This document shows, piece after piece, positions 60,912-64,000 of a DNA stretch of 64,000 nucleotides. Location of the stretch: assembly GCA_947000775.1 (NCBI GenBank), contig CAMQGK010000110.1:23285501-23349500 (forward strand), given 5' to 3'. The notes under the pieces were generated by a model, which did not search any database, was not told the DNA's origin, and worked only from the letters and a program-made list of their open reading frames with translations. The translations under genes and the position numbers were made by a program. The DNA is from Pterois miles. Lineage: Eukaryota > Chordata > Actinopteri > Perciformes > Scorpaenidae. Within the stretch, counting starts at the first letter, position 1, and each line of letters opens with the position of its first letter.

Positions 60912-62249
60912 GGTAAGTCCATCCATCCTTCGTCAACCGCTCATCCGTTAGGAGTCGCTGGGGGACTGGAGCCGATCCCAGCATGCATTGGGACAGGTCG
61001 CCAGTCCATCGCAAGGCACATAGAGACAGACAAAATAGACACAGGCGGGCAATTTAGAGTAATCCCTTAACCTAAATTGCATGTTATTGGACTGTGGGTG
61101 TAAGCCGGAGTACCCAGACAAAACCCACGCTTACACGTGGAGAACATGCAAACTCCACACAGCAGAACCCCAAGCTGGATTCGAACCTGCGACACTCTTG
61201 ATGTGAGGTGAGCGTGGCAACCACTGCACCACCGTGCAGCACCAAAAGGTAAGTGTCATTTATATTTTGACTACCCATCTATTTCTCTCTGTATCACTTG
61301 GCCGCCGTGCCATGTCTGTCTGTCCAACATGGCCGCCGTGCCAAATCTGTCCATCTAGCTCACATCAAATCATATCAAGTGTTGCTGTCAAACACAATAC
61401 ACAGTACACCATATAGTGACACTGTTAGATATCTAGCTCCAGAATGCAACCTAACAAGATGGATGAAGTGGTTTTACAAAAATTTAAGTAAAACAACAAA
61501 CAATATAATCACTTAATAGTTAAATTGAAATGTAATTGAATAGTTAAACTGGTACATAATTAAATCATATACAAACTATAGGTGACATCAGGATAACAGT
61601 TTTGTTTGACAGGTGATTGAACTGCAAATGATGTACAGCATATCTATCATGGCCGCTCTGCCATGTCCATTTATGCAGTCAGCTAGGATCAATATTGGTG
61701 CAATGACTTTTAATTTACAGGTAGATCTACAAAAGGTAGGTGTGTTTTTTTTTTTTTTTTAGTTTTGTTGAAGTGTTTGGTTGGCCGCCGTGCCTTCCTA
61801 TCTGTCTTCCTATTATGGCTGCCGTGCCAGGTGTCTCTCCATCTTTCAAATCAAGATTTATTGTCACATACACAATGATAGACAACACATTTTGTCATTA
61901 AATTATTAGGAAATAGTTCCAGAATGCAACCTAACAATAGAAAGATGAATTAGGTTTACAAAAAATGTAGTTAAACACAAACAGACTAAGTTTCAATGAG
62001 TTGTTAATAGTTTCAGAAGCAAAAAGTAATATAATATCTAATAATCTACCAAAGGTAAGTGCCATTTGTGTTTTCAGACTTGGCCGCCGTGCCATGTCTG
62101 TCTGTCTTGCATCAAATCACATCAAATATTCTTGTCAAACAAAATACACAGAATTTAAAGTGAAATTTTAGGTGTGAAGCTCCAGATTGCAACCTAACAA
62201 TAAAAGTTAGGTATCAATTAACACAGTTGGGTACAAAAGGTAGGTGTTT

Positions 62250-62280
<31 letters not shown>

Positions 62281-62570
62281 AAGTTTGTGTTGTGTCTTTT
62301 TTTGGCCGCCGTGCCAACCTATCTGTCTTCCTATTATGGCTGCCGTGCCATGTGTCTCTCCATCTCTCTAATCAAGGTTCATTGTCACATACACAATGAT
62401 AGACAATTCATATTGCGATAAAATTATTATTTAATAGCTCTAGAATGCAATTTGACAATAGAAAGATCAATTAGGCTTACAAAAATTGTACTGAAACACA
62501 ATAATCAGAATAAGTTTCAATGAGTTAATGGTTTCAGGAACAAAAAATATAATAATGATGATCTACAAAA
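60912..62570. repeat. Higher-order repeat copy 5
   Basis: Sub-units e-a-b-c-d, with the e variant of copy 3 and longer T runs. Confidence 0.85.
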
Positions 62571-64000
62571 GGTAAGTCCATCGTCAACCGTTCATCCCGT
62601 TAGGAGTCTCTAGGGGGCTGGAGCCGATCCCAGCATGCATTGGGACAGGTTCACAGTCCATCGCAGGGCACACAGAGACAGACAACATAGAGAAAGGCGG
62701 GCAATTTACAGTAATCACTTAGCCTAATTTGCATGTCATTGGACTGTGGGTGTAATCCGGAGTAGCCGGAGAATACCCACGCTTACACGTGGAGAACATG
62801 CAAACTCCACACAGCAGAACCCCAAGCCGGATTCGAACCTGCGACACTCTTGATGTGAGGTGAGCGTGGCCACCACTGCACCACCGTGCAGCACCAAAAG
62901 GTAAGTGTCGTTTATATTTTGACTACCCATCTATTTCTCTCTGTATCACTTGGCCGCCGTGCCATGTCTGTCTGTCCAACATGGCCGCCGTGCCAAATCT
63001 GTCCATCTAGCTCACATCAAATCATATCAAGTGTTGCTGTCAAACACAAGACACAGTACACCATATAGTGACACTGTTAGATATCTAGCTCCAGAATGCA
63101 ACCAAACAAGATGGATGAATTGGTTTTACAAAAATTTAAGTAAAACAACAAACAATATAATCACTTAATAGTTAAACTGAAACTAAATTGAATAGTTAAA
63201 CTGGTACATAATTAAATCATATACAAACTATAGGTGACATCAGGATAACAGTGATGTTTGACAGGTGATTGAACTGCAAATGATATGCAGCATATCTATC
63301 ATGGCCGCTCTGCCATGTCCATTTATGCAGGCAGCTAGGATCAATATTGGTGCAATGACGTTTCATTTACAGGTAGATCTACAAAAGGTAGGTGTGTTTT
63401 TTTTTTTTTAGTTTTGTTGAAGTGTTTGGTTGGCCGCCGTGCCTTCCTATCTGTCTTCCTATTATGGCTGCCGTGCCAGGTGTCTCTCCATCTTTCAAAT
63501 CAAGATTTATTGTCACATACACAATGATATACAACACATTTTGTGATTAAATTATTAGGAAATAGTTCCAAAATGCAACCCTGACAATAGAAAGATGAAT
63601 TAGGTTTACAAAAAATGTAGTTAAACACAAACAGTCTAAGTTTCAATGAGTTGTTAATAGTTTCACAGGAAAAAAGCAATATAATATATAATCATGATGT
63701 ACAAAAGGTAAGGGCCATTTGCATTTTAAGACTATCCATCTATAGCTCTCTCTATCTCTTGGCCGCCGTGACATGTCTGTCTGTCCAACATGGCCACCGT
63801 GCCATCCAGAATGCAACTTAACAATAGAAAGATGAATTAGGTTTACAATACTTGTAGTGAAACACAATAATCAGAATAAATTTCAATGAGTTAATGGTTT
63901 CAGAAACAAAAATAATATAGTATATAACAATCATGGCCACTGTGCCATGTCCATTTCTGTAGTCAGCTAGGATCAATATTGGTGCAATAACTTTTAATTT
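62571..64000. repeat. Higher-order repeat copy 6, rearranged after 63.7 kb
   Basis: Sub-units e, a and b, then from 63710 a chimeric unit instead of c-d: its start resembles a, its middle resembles d, and it then carries the a-type CAGCTAGGATCAATATTGG block. Confidence 0.75.

Larger units (their letters stand above)
53290..64000. repeat. Satellite array with a 1.64 kb higher-order repeat, running off the window end
   Basis: The array is made of same-orientation sub-units. Each contains one or two copies of TGGCCGCCGTGCC and a block CCAGAATGCAACCTAACAA, and each joins the next at (CT)ACAAAAGG followed by TAAGT or TAGGT. Five sub-unit types recur in fixed order: (e) a captured interspersed-repeat fragment of about 335 bp; (a) about 485 bp; (b) about 310 bp; (c) about 185 bp; (d) about 320 bp. 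Together they give a period of about 1.64 kb. Short frames recur at this period but are by-products of the repeat, with no protein features. Chromosomal role (pericentromeric, subtelomeric or interstitial) is unknown. Confidence 0.92.

Noticed and set aside
54517..62930. Recurring 64-codon minus-strand frames in the satellite (beginning in translation as xSQNINDTYLLVLHGG)
   Set aside because: They fall in the captured interspersed repeat and recur only because the DNA is tandemly repeated. They have no domain and no start context.
53290..64000. CRISPR-like array
   Set aside because: The repeat units are hundreds of bases long with no short unique spacers, and the genome is vertebrate.

Overview
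The window looks like teleost fish genomic DNA, probably from a spiny-rayed (percomorph) species. The genes are multi-exon with canonical GT-AG introns, and the background is AT-rich with many short DNA-transposon and SINE fragments typical of fish. The gene content is a tandem array of family C G-protein-coupled receptors of the vomeronasal type 2 / OlfC class. These are olfactory receptors that sense mainly amino acids, and automated pipelines often label them 'extracellular calcium-sensing receptor-like' or 'vomeronasal type-2 receptor-like'.

Layout. Positions 1-167 hold the first exon of a minus-strand receptor that continues outside the window. A second minus-strand receptor spans 2806-5834. 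After a 4 kb head-to-head gap the array switches to the plus strand: 9938-13976, 14450-17624, 21398-24671 (frameshifted), 26570-29596 (very divergent and shortened), 31534-34887 (one-base frameshift), 37738-42015 and 43245-48996. The typical gene has six coding exons of conserved length: signal peptide exon about 200-270 nt; exon 2 about 270-300; exon 3 about 735-820; exon 4 222-231; cysteine-rich exon 5 exactly 124; seven-helix exon 6 about 900-920. I placed exon borders by splice motifs, by conserved phase and by comparing the paralogues with one another. Most plus-strand genes have a TATA box shortly before the ATG and an AATAAA after the stop.

From about 50.5 kb there are no receptor genes. 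A roughly 1 kb sequence is present twice as a diverged direct duplication (50.5-51.47 and 51.48-53.29 kb); the second copy carries a tRNA-derived SINE. At the end of that second copy a satellite begins and runs off the window. It is a higher-order repeat of about 1.64 kb (five full copies plus partial ones), built from five sub-units. One sub-unit is a captured interspersed-repeat fragment, and the sub-units join at sequences that match a splice donor.

The receptors are expected to act in olfactory sensory neurons: the exon 1-4 Venus-flytrap module binds ligand, the exon 5 cysteine-rich domain couples it to exon 6, and the seven helices signal through G proteins. By sequence, genes 3, 4 and 8 look intact. 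Gene 9 looks intact if a GC splice donor is used. Gene 2 has two non-standard donors, gene 5 carries a +4 frameshift, and gene 7 carries a +1 frameshift in a run of A. The most unusual items are the divergent receptor-like locus at 26.6-29.6 kb, the two extra introns in the last receptor, the conversion-like identity tracts, and the splice-donor-bearing satellite.
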